From positions 1 through 57,440 of the forward strand of contig JAFPYR010000024.1 in assembly GCA_017412115.1 (NCBI GenBank): DNA of 57,440 bases, given 5' to 3'. The notes under the pieces were generated by a model, which was given only the letters and a program-made list of their open reading frames with translations, was not told where the DNA came from and did not search any database. The translations under genes and the position numbers were made by a program. Source of the DNA: Bacteroidales bacterium (GTDB lineage: Bacteria; Bacteroidota; Bacteroidia; Bacteroidales; UBA3824). Shown in pieces: positions 1-7,568 of this stretch (positions are counted from its first letter, which is position 1; every line of letters starts with the position of its first letter).

Positions 1-1
1 C

Positions 2-610
2 ATCAGATATTATAAAATGAAAAAAATCTATGCCGTAAACATTCTCAACGACGTTTATCAAAATTACACCGACAATAACTATCATTATTATAAAATGTCG
101 GAAGTTGATAATCCTAAAAGTACGATTTCGGGGATTGAGGTTGTTTGTATTGAGTTGCCAAAATTTAAGCCGCAAGATAAAGCTCAGCATAAAATGTTGA
201 GGCTTTGGCAAAGTTTTTTGACTTCGATAAATGCGGGAGAGAACTCTGATATTTCAGAAGAATTACTGGAAAACGCAGACACCAAAGAAGCCCTTGAAAT
301 TTGTACTAAATTGACAGAGGAGGAGCAGCGTGAGTACGATAGTTTTTGGGATTTGGAATCGCTTAATCTTGACCGGGAAGAAACCGTTAAGGAAATTGCG
401 AGGACGGTAGGCCGTGCAGAAGGCCGTGCAGAGGGCCGTGCAGAGGGCCGTGCAGAGGGCCGTGCAGAGGGAGAGAAAATCGGTCTTGAAAAAGGCCGTG
501 CAGATGCAATGCGGGAAATTGCCCGTATAATGAAACAACACGGCGACGATATTAATTATATCGTTGCTGTAACAGGTCTTTCTCCCGACGAAATTAAAAC
601 TTTACAATAA
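2..610 (+). CDS. Rpn family PD-(D/E)XK nuclease / putative transposase, 5' end outside window
   Basis: This is the C-terminal part of an Rpn-like (PDDEXK_2) protein, a family of recombination-promoting nucleases often labelled transposases. The reading frame is open to the window edge before the first ATG at 17, and the stretch RYYKMKKIYAVNILNDVY lies in the middle of family members, so the nuclease core is missing here. A charged linker with five GRAE units leads to a short C-terminal helical segment (about residues 165-197 counted from ATG 17) ending in TVTGLSPDEIKTL-like sequence (VAVTGLSPDEIKTLQ), which the family uses as a helix-turn-helix-like end. A complete relative lies at 2395-3375. 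These nucleases are usually single genes scattered in Bacteroidota genomes. The assignment is good; the function in the cell is unknown. Confidence 0.75.
   Translation: MRYYKMKKIYAVNILNDVYQNYTDNNYHYYKMSEVDNPKSTISGIEVVCIELPKFKPQDKAQHKMLRLWQSFLTSINAGENSDISEELLENADTKEALEICTKLTEEEQREYDSFWDLESLNLDREETVKEIARTVGRAEGRAEGRAEGRAEGRAEGEKIGLEKGRADAMREIARIMKQHGDDINYIVAVTGLSPDEIKTLQ
410..469 (+). repeat. Five tandem 12-bp units inside the Rpn gene
   Basis: Five head-to-tail copies of ggccgtgcagag (the first ends in aa) encode GRAE repeats. A sixth partial unit, ggccgtgcaga, stands alone at about 494. The unit is a multiple of three, so copy-number change by slippage would alter linker length without breaking the frame. 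Confidence 0.9.
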
Positions 611-710
611 TTTAATATTTGACATTTGTTAAATGTTTTGTTTTCTTTTTTTCTTTGCGCTGTAAAATAATATACCAAAATTAAATTTGCTGTAAATTTA
701 CAATGAAAAA

Positions 711-742
711 TTTGCAAAACTCAATAAAAAATTGTATCTTTG
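711..742 (+). promoter_or_regulatory. Bacteroidota promoter for the small-protein/lipoprotein operon
   Basis: A TTTG -33 element at 711-714 is separated by 20 nt from a TATCTTTG -7 element at 735-742, an exact match to the Bacteroidota housekeeping consensus. Transcription would start near 750, leaving a leader of about 155 nt before the ATG at 906. Confidence 0.8.
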
Positions 743-810
743 ATACGCAACGCAACGGTATCTTTATACCTTGATGTAGACACTTTACATATATTTGATG
801 ATATACGAAT

Positions 811-855
811 CCCTTGCGGACGGAATTTCTAAATTCTGTCCGCAAGGGATTTTTG
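811..855 (+). promoter_or_regulatory. Long leader hairpin with T-rich tail, possible attenuator
   Basis: The arms 811-828 and 831-848 form an almost perfect 18-bp stem with a 2-nt loop (one G-T pair), followed by attttt gtttt. It sits between the promoter at 711-742 and the first gene at 906, so it looks like an intrinsic terminator acting as an attenuator. A 28-codon ORF starting at ATG 798 runs through it and could be a leader peptide. In the gene-poor stretch 611-905 nothing else was recognised. Confidence 0.6.
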
Positions 856-905
856 TTTTCCTGACAATTAAATTTAGTTATTAATTATAAAATCTTTTTA
901 ATCTC

Positions 906-1082
906 ATGGAAAGAAAAGAACAAAAAGAAGTCGTAAATAACGTAACGACTGTGAAAATGAAATACGTTAAGCCCGATTTTGAGGTTTATGAGTTGAATTG
1001 GGAAGCACCGCTTTTGATGGGAAGTGGCGGCAATGGCGCAACTATCAACAGCAACACTAACGGTGGCGAATTGGGTTATTAA
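906..1082 (+). CDS. 58-residue small protein of unknown function
   Basis: The ATG at 906 opens a 58-codon frame ending 24 nt before the lipoprotein gene. The protein has a charged N-terminus (MERKEQKEVV), the core KYVKPDFEVYELNWEAPLL, then MGSGG and an Asn/Gly-rich tail. Bacteroidota genomes carry many small proteins with a Y-x-K-P-x-x-E-V core followed by a hydrophobic pair and an M/A-G-S segment, often ahead of surface lipoprotein genes; I infer membership from that pattern only. No signal peptide is visible. The GSGG followed by a polar tail recalls a leader/core peptide layout, but no maturation enzyme or exporter is nearby. The tight spacing and shared promoter make co-expression with the lipoprotein likely. 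Function is unknown. Confidence 0.65.
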   Translation: MERKEQKEVVNNVTTVKMKYVKPDFEVYELNWEAPLLMGSGGNGATINSNTNGGELGY

Positions 1083-1106
1083 CAAATTAAAAACTTAAAT
1101 TACGAA

Positions 1107-2240
1107 ATGAAAAAGAAATTTTTATTAGTTTCTATGATAGCCGCAGCGATGTTGACGGCATCATGTAGTAAGGAAGACAACGGGGATAATTCAGAACAAC
1201 CCGTTAACGTTGAACAGCAGATTGTTCAACAGACACGTCCGATTGTTATCAAAGTTGACAAGAGAAATCCGCTTTCAAAAGTCGGAACATCCGACGGTTA
1301 CGTGTTGACATTTAGCGCAGATGATAAACTCGTATTGACAGACGGAAGAACACAATATGCGGAATTAGACTTGCAAGCAGAAGATGCAGGTAAATCAACC
1401 GCTACTTTTACGGGAAATATTAGCACCGATGCCGACGGTAAAGAAATTTATGCCACAGCTGGTTCGCCTTTGACGAGTGTGCAGACATCTTCAACAAGTC
1501 TTGCAGATGTTGTTGCAGCAAATTGCTATCTTAAATCGGCAAGTTTTACGTACAGCCAAGAGAGCGAACTTAATGTTGAGTTAAGCGACCAAAATGCTTA
1601 TCTTGTTTTCTCTGTTGCAGAGGGACAGAAAAAAGTGAATATCGGTGATGGTTGGTATCCGACAGACGGCGATATTGTTAATAAAACACTTTATGTTGCC
1701 GTTTCAGCGGGAGACATTTCAGGACGTTTCTTCGGAACAAAAACACTTGCCGCAAGTAAAATCTATACAATTACCCGTACAGATGTAGTGGATTTGGGAC
1801 CAGATTTCTCTGTTCTTTGGAAGTACCAAATTGAGCTGCTCACCAGCAATGGTCAATATCGTGCCAATTGGGAAAACACTTGTTCAAATTTTGGTACAAT
1901 CACCAATTTAAAAGAAGGCTCAGATTTCCGTATTCCTACAAAAAATGAACTTGAAAAATTTATTAATATGAGCAATGAGAGGGATGCCGATGGTGTATTG
2001 TATGCTTACAACGACTATGCCAGTATTTATTGGCATGCCGTTGGTATAGGCACAGGTTATAGACAATTTTCAACGGTATGGTCGATCGGTGCTTATTGGT
2101 CGTCGGATGTTGTTGATGGTGAGAGTAAAGCGTATGTACTATGGGTAAATTATCTTAATGACGAAGACCCAACAATCTCTGTAAAAGATTATTCAGTAGA
2201 TGAAATATGTACTGTACGTCTTGTTCGTGATCTTTACTAA
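1107..2240 (+). CDS. Surface lipoprotein: fimbrillin-like domain plus Fib_succ/DUF1566-type domain
   Basis: The N-terminus is a lipoprotein signal with lipobox LTASC (cleavage before Cys20), so the protein should be lipidated and exported. Residues about 45-230 have the look of a fimbrillin/Mfa-like beta domain (IVIKVDKRNPLSK, YVLTFSADDKLVL). Residues about 232-377 match the Fibrobacter major paralogous/DUF1566 type: DLG..FSVLW at the junction, FRIPTKNELEKFI, the diagnostic AYWSSDV, and the closing CTVRLVRDLY. The canonical ATCNVGA and WGET segments of that domain are replaced. The start is fixed by the signal peptide. It is the second gene of the operon that begins with the 58-residue protein. 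A cell-surface adhesive or structural role is inference. Confidence 0.7.
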   Translation: MKKKFLLVSMIAAAMLTASCSKEDNGDNSEQPVNVEQQIVQQTRPIVIKVDKRNPLSKVGTSDGYVLTFSADDKLVLTDGRTQYAELDLQAEDAGKSTATFTGNISTDADGKEIYATAGSPLTSVQTSSTSLADVVAANCYLKSASFTYSQESELNVELSDQNAYLVFSVAEGQKKVNIGDGWYPTDGDIVNKTLYVAVSAGDISGRFFGTKTLAASKIYTITRTDVVDLGPDFSVLWKYQIELLTSNGQYRANWENTCSNFGTITNLKEGSDFRIPTKNELEKFINMSNERDADGVLYAYNDYASIYWHAVGIGTGYRQFSTVWSIGAYWSSDVVDGESKAYVLWVNYLNDEDPTISVKDYSVDEICTVRLVRDLY

Positions 2241-2280
2241 ATTAGTTCAATATCCTTTTTTGTGAATAACAATCCAAAAT

Positions 2281-2328
2281 AACGATTGCCGAGAAATATG
2301 CAATAAATTTTCGGTAGTCGTTTTTTTT
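2281..2328 (+). terminator. Intrinsic terminator after the lipoprotein gene
   Basis: The arm aacgattgccga pairs with tcggtagtcgtt (with G-T pairs) across a 20-nt loop region and is followed by eight T residues. Confidence 0.7.
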
Positions 2329-2329
2329 A

Positions 2330-2360
2330 TTGTGGGAAATTAAAAAAAACGTTATCTTTG
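2330..2360 (+). promoter_or_regulatory. Promoter for the complete Rpn gene
   Basis: TTG at 2330-2332, 20-nt spacer, TATCTTTG at 2353-2360. The start codon follows 35 nt downstream. Confidence 0.65.
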
Positions 2361-2394
2361 CAGTCAGTAAAATAACCTGAAAAACATCTGCGCT

Positions 2395-3375
2395 ATGGAA
2401 CCTGAATTTCTCATACGTTTTGACTATGCCATTAAGCACATACTTAGGGATAAGGCTAATTTTGGCATTTTGGAAGGCTTTATAGAAGTCTTTTTGAAGA
2501 AAAAATGCAAAATAATGGAAATACTTGAAAGCGAAAGCAATCAAGACAATGCCGACGATAAATACAACCGTGTTGACATCAAAGCAAAAGACGATAAGGG
2601 TGAAATTTTTATCGTGGAGGTTCAGACTACACGATACACGTATTATTTGGAGCGTATACTTTACGGCGTTTCCAAAGCGATAACTGAGCAAATCGGTTCG
2701 GGCAGAGATTACGACAAAATAAAACAGGTCTTTTCAATTTCGATAGTTTATTACGACCTCGGTGTGGGCGACGATTATTTTTATGAATGTAAATCGGATT
2801 TTATCGGTGTACATACTCACAACCCGTTGCAACTGAGCCGAAGAGAAGAACTCACCGTTGAACAAATCAAACAAATAAAAGACGAAACTGGCAAAGACCA
2901 ACAATATAAATACAAAAAGATAACTTCTGGTGATGTTTTTCCGAGGTATTATCTAATAAGAATCAACGCTTTTCGCAAAATTATAGCTGATGCTATGGAC
3001 GAGTGGATGAATTTTCTAAAAAATAATAGTATTAAGCCTGATACAACTGCGCCTGGATTAGCGGAAGCACGTGAAAAATTGGTTTATGCCCGAATGAGTA
3101 AGGCTGACCAACTTCGTTACGACCGCCGCCTTGAATCTCTTGTCAACGAAAAAGAGGCGATGTTTGAGTCTGAAATTCGAGGCGAGGAAAGGGGGTACAA
3201 GAAGGGCGAAAAAATCGGTCTTAAAAAAGGACGAGAAGAAGGTCGCGCGGAACAACTTGTTGAAAGTATAAAAAATATTATGTCGAACGGTTTTGATTTC
3301 GACAATGCGGTAAAAATGTTAAAAGTCCCTGCCAACCAAATCCCCGAACTTCGCAAGTTGATTTTTGATTCTTAA
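2395..3375 (+). CDS. Rpn family PD-(D/E)XK nuclease / putative transposase, complete
   Basis: A full-length relative of the fragment at the left edge. The nuclease core is at about residues 68-95: RVDIKAKD supplies the conserved Asp and IVEVQTT supplies the E-x-Q variant of the second catalytic motif. The central Y-Y...RI.AF segment (about 180-200) is typical of PDDEXK_2 proteins, and the C-terminal region is a Lys/Glu/Gly-rich charged linker (GYKKGEKIGLKKGREEG) followed by a small helical end (MLKVPANQIPELRKLI). The gene has its own promoter and no partner. Members of this family nick or cut DNA and promote RecA-independent recombination in Enterobacteria; whether this one does so is unknown. 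No inverted repeats or target duplications mark it as a transposon. Confidence 0.8.
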   Translation: MEPEFLIRFDYAIKHILRDKANFGILEGFIEVFLKKKCKIMEILESESNQDNADDKYNRVDIKAKDDKGEIFIVEVQTTRYTYYLERILYGVSKAITEQIGSGRDYDKIKQVFSISIVYYDLGVGDDYFYECKSDFIGVHTHNPLQLSRREELTVEQIKQIKDETGKDQQYKYKKITSGDVFPRYYLIRINAFRKIIADAMDEWMNFLKNNSIKPDTTAPGLAEAREKLVYARMSKADQLRYDRRLESLVNEKEAMFESEIRGEERGYKKGEKIGLKKGREEGRAEQLVESIKNIMSNGFDFDNAVKMLKVPANQIPELRKLIFDS

Positions 3376-3575
3376 CGGGATTTTCAAGACTTTGAAAAAA
3401 TCACAAAGAAAAAGAAATTAACTAAAAATTAAGAAATCTACGCTATGAATGTTGCTGTGAGAAATAGTGGAAGTGTTAGTAAAAAAATCTGAAAGTTTTA
3501 TTATTATGCGTTTTAAACAAAATAGGAATTGTATTAAATGTAAAAAAAAGTTAATATAAAGATAATACAAAGTTC

Positions 3576-3607
3576 TTTGGTAGTTTGTGATAGTTTTTAC
3601 ATCTTTG
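3576..3607 (+). promoter_or_regulatory. Promoter for the CBM48 protein gene
   Basis: TTTG at 3576-3579 and CATCTTTG at 3600-3607 with a 20-nt spacer. The remaining intergenic sequence 3376-3575 is AT-rich; it holds no credible ORF and no clear terminator for the upstream gene. Confidence 0.55.
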
Positions 3608-3657
3608 CGGCACAATTAATAAAATTAATATTATAATAAACTCAAAAAAGTAAAAAA

Positions 3658-4011
3658 ATGGCTAAGGCAAAGAAGAATTCGGAAACAGCCGCAGAAAAAA
3701 CATCTGCTAAAAAAGCAGCTCCTAAAGCGGCAAAAACCACAAGAGCATCTAAAGTTGCTGTTTTGTTGCAATTGACTAATGAAGAGGCACAAAACGCTAA
3801 CGAAGTTTCAGTTGCTGGTGAATTCAATAACTGGGATAAAGAGGCTAACAAAATGACCAAAACCATTACGGGATTTGAAACAACCATCGAACTTAAAAAA
3901 GGTTCTTACCAATTCAAATACGTTTTGGACGGTGAAAAATGGATTAACGACCCTACACGTAAACTCGTAGATGACGGTGCAGGCAACGTAAATTCTGTAA
4001 TTGAATTGTAA
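3658..4011 (+). CDS. Small CBM48/isoamylase-N-like carbohydrate-binding protein with Lys/Ala-rich tail
   Basis: The 117-residue protein has two parts. Residues 1-32 are Lys/Ala/Thr-rich (AKKAAPKAAKTTRASK), resembling histone H1-like tails. Residues about 33-117 are an early-set Ig-fold of the AMPK/isoamylase N-terminal (CBM48) type, with VSVAGEFNNWDKEANKM, GSYQFKYVLDGEKWINDP and NVNSVIEL. Such domains bind alpha-glucans such as glycogen. No signal peptide is present, so it should be cytoplasmic. It is transcribed alone, and lptB downstream has its own -7 element. The basic tail could bind nucleic acid or acidic surfaces; this is inference. Confidence 0.75.
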   Translation: MAKAKKNSETAAEKTSAKKAAPKAAKTTRASKVAVLLQLTNEEAQNANEVSVAGEFNNWDKEANKMTKTITGFETTIELKKGSYQFKYVLDGEKWINDPTRKLVDDGAGNVNSVIEL

Positions 4012-4081
4012 GAAAATCGAAAAAAATTTCTGATTGAAAGGCAAAGTGAAAAGTTAATTTTTCAGTTTGTCTTTTTTTGTG

Positions 4082-4089
4082 TATATTTG
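4082..4089 (+). promoter_or_regulatory. -7 promoter element for lptB
   Basis: TATATTTG matches the -7 consensus; no good -33 element lies at the right distance. It overlaps the upstream in-frame ATG at 4087, which therefore cannot be the start; the ATG at 4111 is used instead. Confidence 0.5.
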
Positions 4090-4110
4090 CGCATCAAAAT
4101 TTTTTTTCAA

Positions 4111-4932
4111 ATGCAATTAAGAGCAGAACATTTAGTAAAAATTTACGGCAAACGTACCGTTGTAAAGGATTCCTCTGTAAGTGTTTCACAGGGCGAAATC
4201 GTGGGTTTGTTAGGCCCTAACGGCGCCGGTAAGACGACTTCGTTTTATATGATAGTCGGTCTTATTCAACCTAACGGCGGAAAAATTTTTCTCGACGATC
4301 TCGAAATCACCAAATACGCCATGTACAAACGTGCTAAACTCGGGGTCGGTTATTTGCCGCAAGAGGCTTCGGTTTTCCGTCAAATGTCCGTTGAAGATAA
4401 TATTTTGTCTGTTATGCAGGTAAGAGGTTTTTCTAAAGAATATCAAAGGGAAAAACTTGAAAGCCTGATTGAAGAATTCGGATTAGGACATATCAGAAAA
4501 AGTCTCGGAATTCAACTTTCGGGCGGAGAAAGACGTAGAACCGAAATTGCAAGAGCTTTGGCTGTTGATCCTAAATTTATCCTTTTGGACGAACCTTTTG
4601 CCGGTGTCGATCCTATCGCCGTTGAGGATATTCAATCGATTGTCGCTAAATTAAAAGATAAAAATATCGGTATTTTGATTACCGACCATAATGTCGATGA
4701 AACACTTTCAATCACCGACCGTGCATATCTGCTTTATGACGGCACTATCCTTCAGAAAGGAACGCCGCAGCAACTTGCCGACGACCCTGAAGTAAGAAGG
4801 GTTTATCTTGGTCAAAACTTTGTTTTGCGTCCGCCGGCTTTTATTAAAAATCGCACACAACAACCCGAAAATCAAGAACTTAACAATAATAAACAAGAAC
4901 AATCCACTTTAGAAAATGAATCTGAATCTTAA
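4111..4932 (+). CDS. lptB: LPS export ABC transporter ATP-binding protein LptB
   Basis: LptB is the ATPase of the LptB2FG complex that drives lipopolysaccharide from the inner membrane toward the outer membrane. The sequence has Walker [10 protein letters not shown] at residues 35-43, the Q-loop in YLPQEASVF, the ABC signature LSGGERRR, Walker [14 protein letters not shown] and the switch histidine in TDHNVDE. These spellings are specific to the LptB subfamily. Relative to the core enzyme there is a C-terminal extension of about 25 Gln/Asn/Glu-rich residues. The last 17 bp overlap the next gene, so translation is probably coupled with the exonuclease and thi genes. Start at 4111 is chosen because the alternative lies inside the promoter. 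Confidence 0.93.
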   Translation: MQLRAEHLVKIYGKRTVVKDSSVSVSQGEIVGLLGPNGAGKTTSFYMIVGLIQPNGGKIFLDDLEITKYAMYKRAKLGVGYLPQEASVFRQMSVEDNILSVMQVRGFSKEYQREKLESLIEEFGLGHIRKSLGIQLSGGERRRTEIARALAVDPKFILLDEPFAGVDPIAVEDIQSIVAKLKDKNIGILITDHNVDETLSITDRAYLLYDGTILQKGTPQQLADDPEVRRVYLGQNFVLRPPAFIKNRTQQPENQELNNNKQEQSTLENESES

Positions 4933-5701
4933 AAAACCGATAGCATTTTTTGACCTCGAAACAACGGGGCTAAACATCGTTCACGATTGTATTATCGAAC
5001 TTAGCGTGTTAAAAATAAATCCCGATCAGTCGGAGGAAAGTTACACGGCAAGAATAAAACCGCTTGTTCCTATTAGCAAGGAAGCCTCTGAAATTACGGG
5101 TATTACAATGGAAGATTTAAAAGATTGTCCGACTTTCAAAGAAATCGCTCCAAAACTCAATAAGTTTTTGGAAAACTGCGATTTAGCCGGTTTCAATTCT
5201 AATAAATTTGACGTTCCGCTTTTGGTAGAAGAATTTTTGCGTGCCGGAATTGATTTTGATATGCGCAAACGTAAGTGCATTGACGTTTTGGTAATTTATC
5301 ACAAATTGGAGCAGAGAAACCTTAGTGCCGCTTATAAATTCTATTGTAACAAGGATTTAACCGATGCTCATTCTGCTTTGGGCGATACAACGGCAACTTA
5401 CGAAGTCTTAAAAGCGCAATTGGATAAATATTCCGAATTGGAAAATAATACTGAATTTTTGTCAAAATTTTCAGCTCAAACCAATAATGCCGATTTTGCC
5501 GGCAGAATTATTTTTGACGAAAACGGCAACGAAGTTTTCAATTTCGGAAAACATAAAGGCAAAAAAGTTGAAGATGTTTTGTCAAAACTTGATTTAGGTT
5601 ATTACGATTGGATGATGAAAAGCGATTTTGCTCTTAATACCAAACAAGTTTTAACACAAATCAAGGCTCGGATGTTAGCTAACAAATTGAACGGAAATTA
5701 A
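4916..5701 (+). CDS. DnaQ-like 3'-5' exonuclease (DEDDh) with DUF3820-like C-terminus
   Basis: The N-terminal domain is a DEDDh exonuclease: Exo[10 protein letters not shown] (Asp13, Glu15), ExoII around [14 protein letters not shown] (about residue 95-105), and Exo[15 protein letters not shown] (His and Asp near 153-158). The C-terminal part holds [15 protein letters not shown] and [10 protein letters not shown], the pattern of the short DUF3820/exonuclease-X-type tail found in Bacteroidota DnaQ homologues. It is likely a DNA repair or proofreading-like nuclease; the true PolC/DnaE proofreading assignment cannot be made. The gene overlaps lptB by 17 bp and shares TAATG with thiL, so it is in one operon with both. 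Confidence 0.85.
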   Translation: MNLNLKKPIAFFDLETTGLNIVHDCIIELSVLKINPDQSEESYTARIKPLVPISKEASEITGITMEDLKDCPTFKEIAPKLNKFLENCDLAGFNSNKFDVPLLVEEFLRAGIDFDMRKRKCIDVLVIYHKLEQRNLSAAYKFYCNKDLTDAHSALGDTTATYEVLKAQLDKYSELENNTEFLSKFSAQTNNADFAGRIIFDENGNEVFNFGKHKGKKVEDVLSKLDLGYYDWMMKSDFALNTKQVLTQIKARMLANKLNGN

Positions 5702-6702
5702 TGTTATTGAACGAACTCGGAGAATTTGGTTTTATAGAGCGTTTTAGCGAAAAATATTTTCATAAGCCGTTGAAAGACGGCTTTTTAGGTATAGGCGATG
5801 ATTGTGCCGTTTTGCCTGAAGATGCTAAAAGAGAAACGCTTGTCAGTACCGATTTGTTGATCGAAAACGTACATTTTATCAAAGATGAAATCGGCGGTTT
5901 TCAACTCGGAAAAAAATCGTTAGCGGTTAATTTAAGTGATTTAGCCGCTTCGGGGGCAGAGCCTTGCGCATCGTTTTTGTCGTTAGGTTTGCCTAAAAAT
6001 ACCTCTGTTGAGTTTATGGACGAGTTTTTTAAAGGGTATGCTTTTTTGAGCGAAAAATATAATTGTCCTTTGCTCGGCGGCGATACAACGAAATCTCCTG
6101 AAAATCTTGTAATTAACGTTACCGTTTTGGGAAAGGCGAAAAAGAATGCAAAAAAACTCCGTTCGATGGCAAAACCGGGAGATGTGATTTGTGTTACGGG
6201 CTATCTTGGCAATTCGGCGGCGGGTTTGGAATTCTTGCTTAACAAGAATTTGAAAAGGGACGAAAATGCGCGTTATCTGATTGATTATCATCATAATCCT
6301 CAGCCGAGAGTTTTTGAGGGAATGTTTTTGGCATCCTTGGAGGGTGTTAATGCGATGACGGATATTTCCGATGGCATATCCTCTGATTTAAAGCATATTA
6401 TGAAATTATCGCAGGTTTCGGCTGTTATTGAAACCGACAAATTACCGATTTCAAAGGAATTGGAGGAAAATTCTAATTTCGGCTTTACTCAGAAACGTCA
6501 GTTTGCGCTTTCCGGTGGTGAGGATTACGAACTTTTATTAACCGTTGATAGTAAGAAATTTGCAGCGGTTAATGAGGCTTATTTCAAGAAATTCGGAAAA
6601 AAACTTTATCAAATCGGTACTATTAAAAATGGTTTCAGCGATGAAATTTTCTTTACTGAAAACATGTTTTTGACTAACGGTTTTGACCATTTTTCGGCTT
6701 AA
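5701..6702 (+). CDS. thiL: Thiamine-monophosphate kinase ThiL
   Basis: ThiL phosphorylates thiamine monophosphate to the cofactor thiamine diphosphate using ATP. The protein has the AIRS/PurM-type metal-binding signatures GIGDDCAVL (about residue 31), STDLLIENVHF (about 50), LAVNLSDLAASGAEP, PLLGGDTTKS and the C-terminal TDISDGISSDL and FALSGGEDYELLLT. Length (333) is normal for the family. The start codon overlaps the stop of the exonuclease gene by one base, and thiD follows after 5 bp, so the two thiamine kinases are co-expressed. Confidence 0.95.
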   Translation: MLLNELGEFGFIERFSEKYFHKPLKDGFLGIGDDCAVLPEDAKRETLVSTDLLIENVHFIKDEIGGFQLGKKSLAVNLSDLAASGAEPCASFLSLGLPKNTSVEFMDEFFKGYAFLSEKYNCPLLGGDTTKSPENLVINVTVLGKAKKNAKKLRSMAKPGDVICVTGYLGNSAAGLEFLLNKNLKRDENARYLIDYHHNPQPRVFEGMFLASLEGVNAMTDISDGISSDLKHIMKLSQVSAVIETDKLPISKELEENSNFGFTQKRQFALSGGEDYELLLTVDSKKFAAVNEAYFKKFGKKLYQIGTIKNGFSDEIFFTENMFLTNGFDHFSA

Positions 6703-6707
6703 AAAAA

Positions 6708-7517
6708 ATGAAAAAAAATTATAACATAGTTTTAACGATTGCCGGCACGGATTCTTGCGGTGGGGCAGGCGTTCCGGCTGACATCAAAGCGATTTCAGCG
6801 TGCGGTTGTTATGCCTCGTGTGCGGTAACGGCGGTAACGGTTCAGAATACTTTGGGCGTAAAAGCTGTCCATGATATTCCTCCCGAGATTATTTCGGGGC
6901 AGATAAAAGCCGTTTTAGAAGACATTGGTGCCGATAGTATTAAAATTGGAATGCTTTCAAAAGTCGAAACGGTAAGAACTGTGGCTCAGGCTATTAGATG
7001 TGCTAATGTTAAAAATATAGTTCTTGATCCGGTTATGGTTTCAACTTCGGGACACAGACTTTTGAGTGAGGAGGCTGTTGAGGTTCTTAAAAATGAACTT
7101 TTACCGCTTGCTACGATTATAACGCCGAATGTGCCGGAGGCAGAAGTGCTTTTGTCAAAAAAGATTTCCGGACAAAATGAAACAGAAAAATGTGCTGAAG
7201 AATTAGCGCAATTAGCGGGATGTTCCGTGCTTTTGAAGGCGGGGCATTTCTTGGACGATGATTTGTTTGATGTATTATATAATTTTGAAACAAAGGCGGT
7301 TACAAAGTTTGAAACCCGCAGAGTAAAAACGCAAAACACCCATGGTACTGGTTGTACCTTGTCGAGTGCGTTGGCGGCGTTTTTGGCTAAAGGTTTGAGC
7401 CTTGAATGTGCCGTTGAAAACGCTGAAAATTATATTCAAAATGCAATCCGCGAAGGTGCTGATTATCAATTAGGTAACGGACACGGAGCGGTGAAACATT
7501 TTTGGCGTTTTTGGTAA
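6708..7517 (+). CDS. thiD: Hydroxymethylpyrimidine/phosphomethylpyrimidine kinase ThiD
   Basis: ThiD carries out two successive phosphorylations of HMP to HMP-diphosphate, the pyrimidine half of thiamine. Recognisable motifs are TIAGTDSCGGAGV at the start, AVTVQNT (the Gln that contacts HMP in known structures), DPVMVSTSGH, ITPNVPEAE, LLKAGHF and HGTGCTLSSALAA with the catalytic cysteine. One oddity is GVPADIK where nearly all relatives have GIQADIK. It is the last gene of the lptB-exonuclease-thiL-thiD run. No thiamine riboswitch was recognised in front of thiL or thiD. Confidence 0.94.
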   Translation: MKKNYNIVLTIAGTDSCGGAGVPADIKAISACGCYASCAVTAVTVQNTLGVKAVHDIPPEIISGQIKAVLEDIGADSIKIGMLSKVETVRTVAQAIRCANVKNIVLDPVMVSTSGHRLLSEEAVEVLKNELLPLATIITPNVPEAEVLLSKKISGQNETEKCAEELAQLAGCSVLLKAGHFLDDDLFDVLYNFETKAVTKFETRRVKTQNTHGTGCTLSSALAAFLAKGLSLECAVENAENYIQNAIREGADYQLGNGHGAVKHFWRFW

Positions 7518-7524
7518 AAAAAGC

Positions 7525-7568
7525 AAAGAAAGGGCGGTTTTTTTTTAAATTTCCGCCGTCCTTTCTTT
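7525..7568. terminator. Bidirectional terminator between thiD and pepP
   Basis: Arms 7525-7537 and 7556-7568 form a 13-bp stem with one wobble pair. On the minus strand it is followed by a T run, so it serves pepP best. The right arm lies inside the last codons of pepP, whose stop is at 7545-7547. Confidence 0.65.

Noticed and set aside
410..469. CRISPR-like array
   Set aside because: The 12-bp units have no spacers and lie in a coding frame.
263..541. Minus-strand ORF with LCTA repeats
   Set aside because: It is the antisense reading of the GRAE tandem repeat in the Rpn gene.
2242..2691. 149-codon minus-strand ORF
   Set aside because: It is antisense to the Rpn gene and its promoter, and shows no protein-like pattern.
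3421..3657. Small RNA or short ORF upstream of the CBM48 gene
   Set aside because: The only ATG-initiated frames are about 15 codons or less with no ribosome site, and no stable fold or terminator is visible.
4087..4110. Upstream in-frame ATG for lptB
   Set aside because: It overlaps the -7 promoter element at 4082-4089, and the extra residues are not family-like.
6900..7517. thiD as an inactive variant because of GVPADIK
   Set aside because: The substrate Gln in VQNT and the catalytic Cys in HGTGC are intact, so the unusual Pro is recorded only as a variant.
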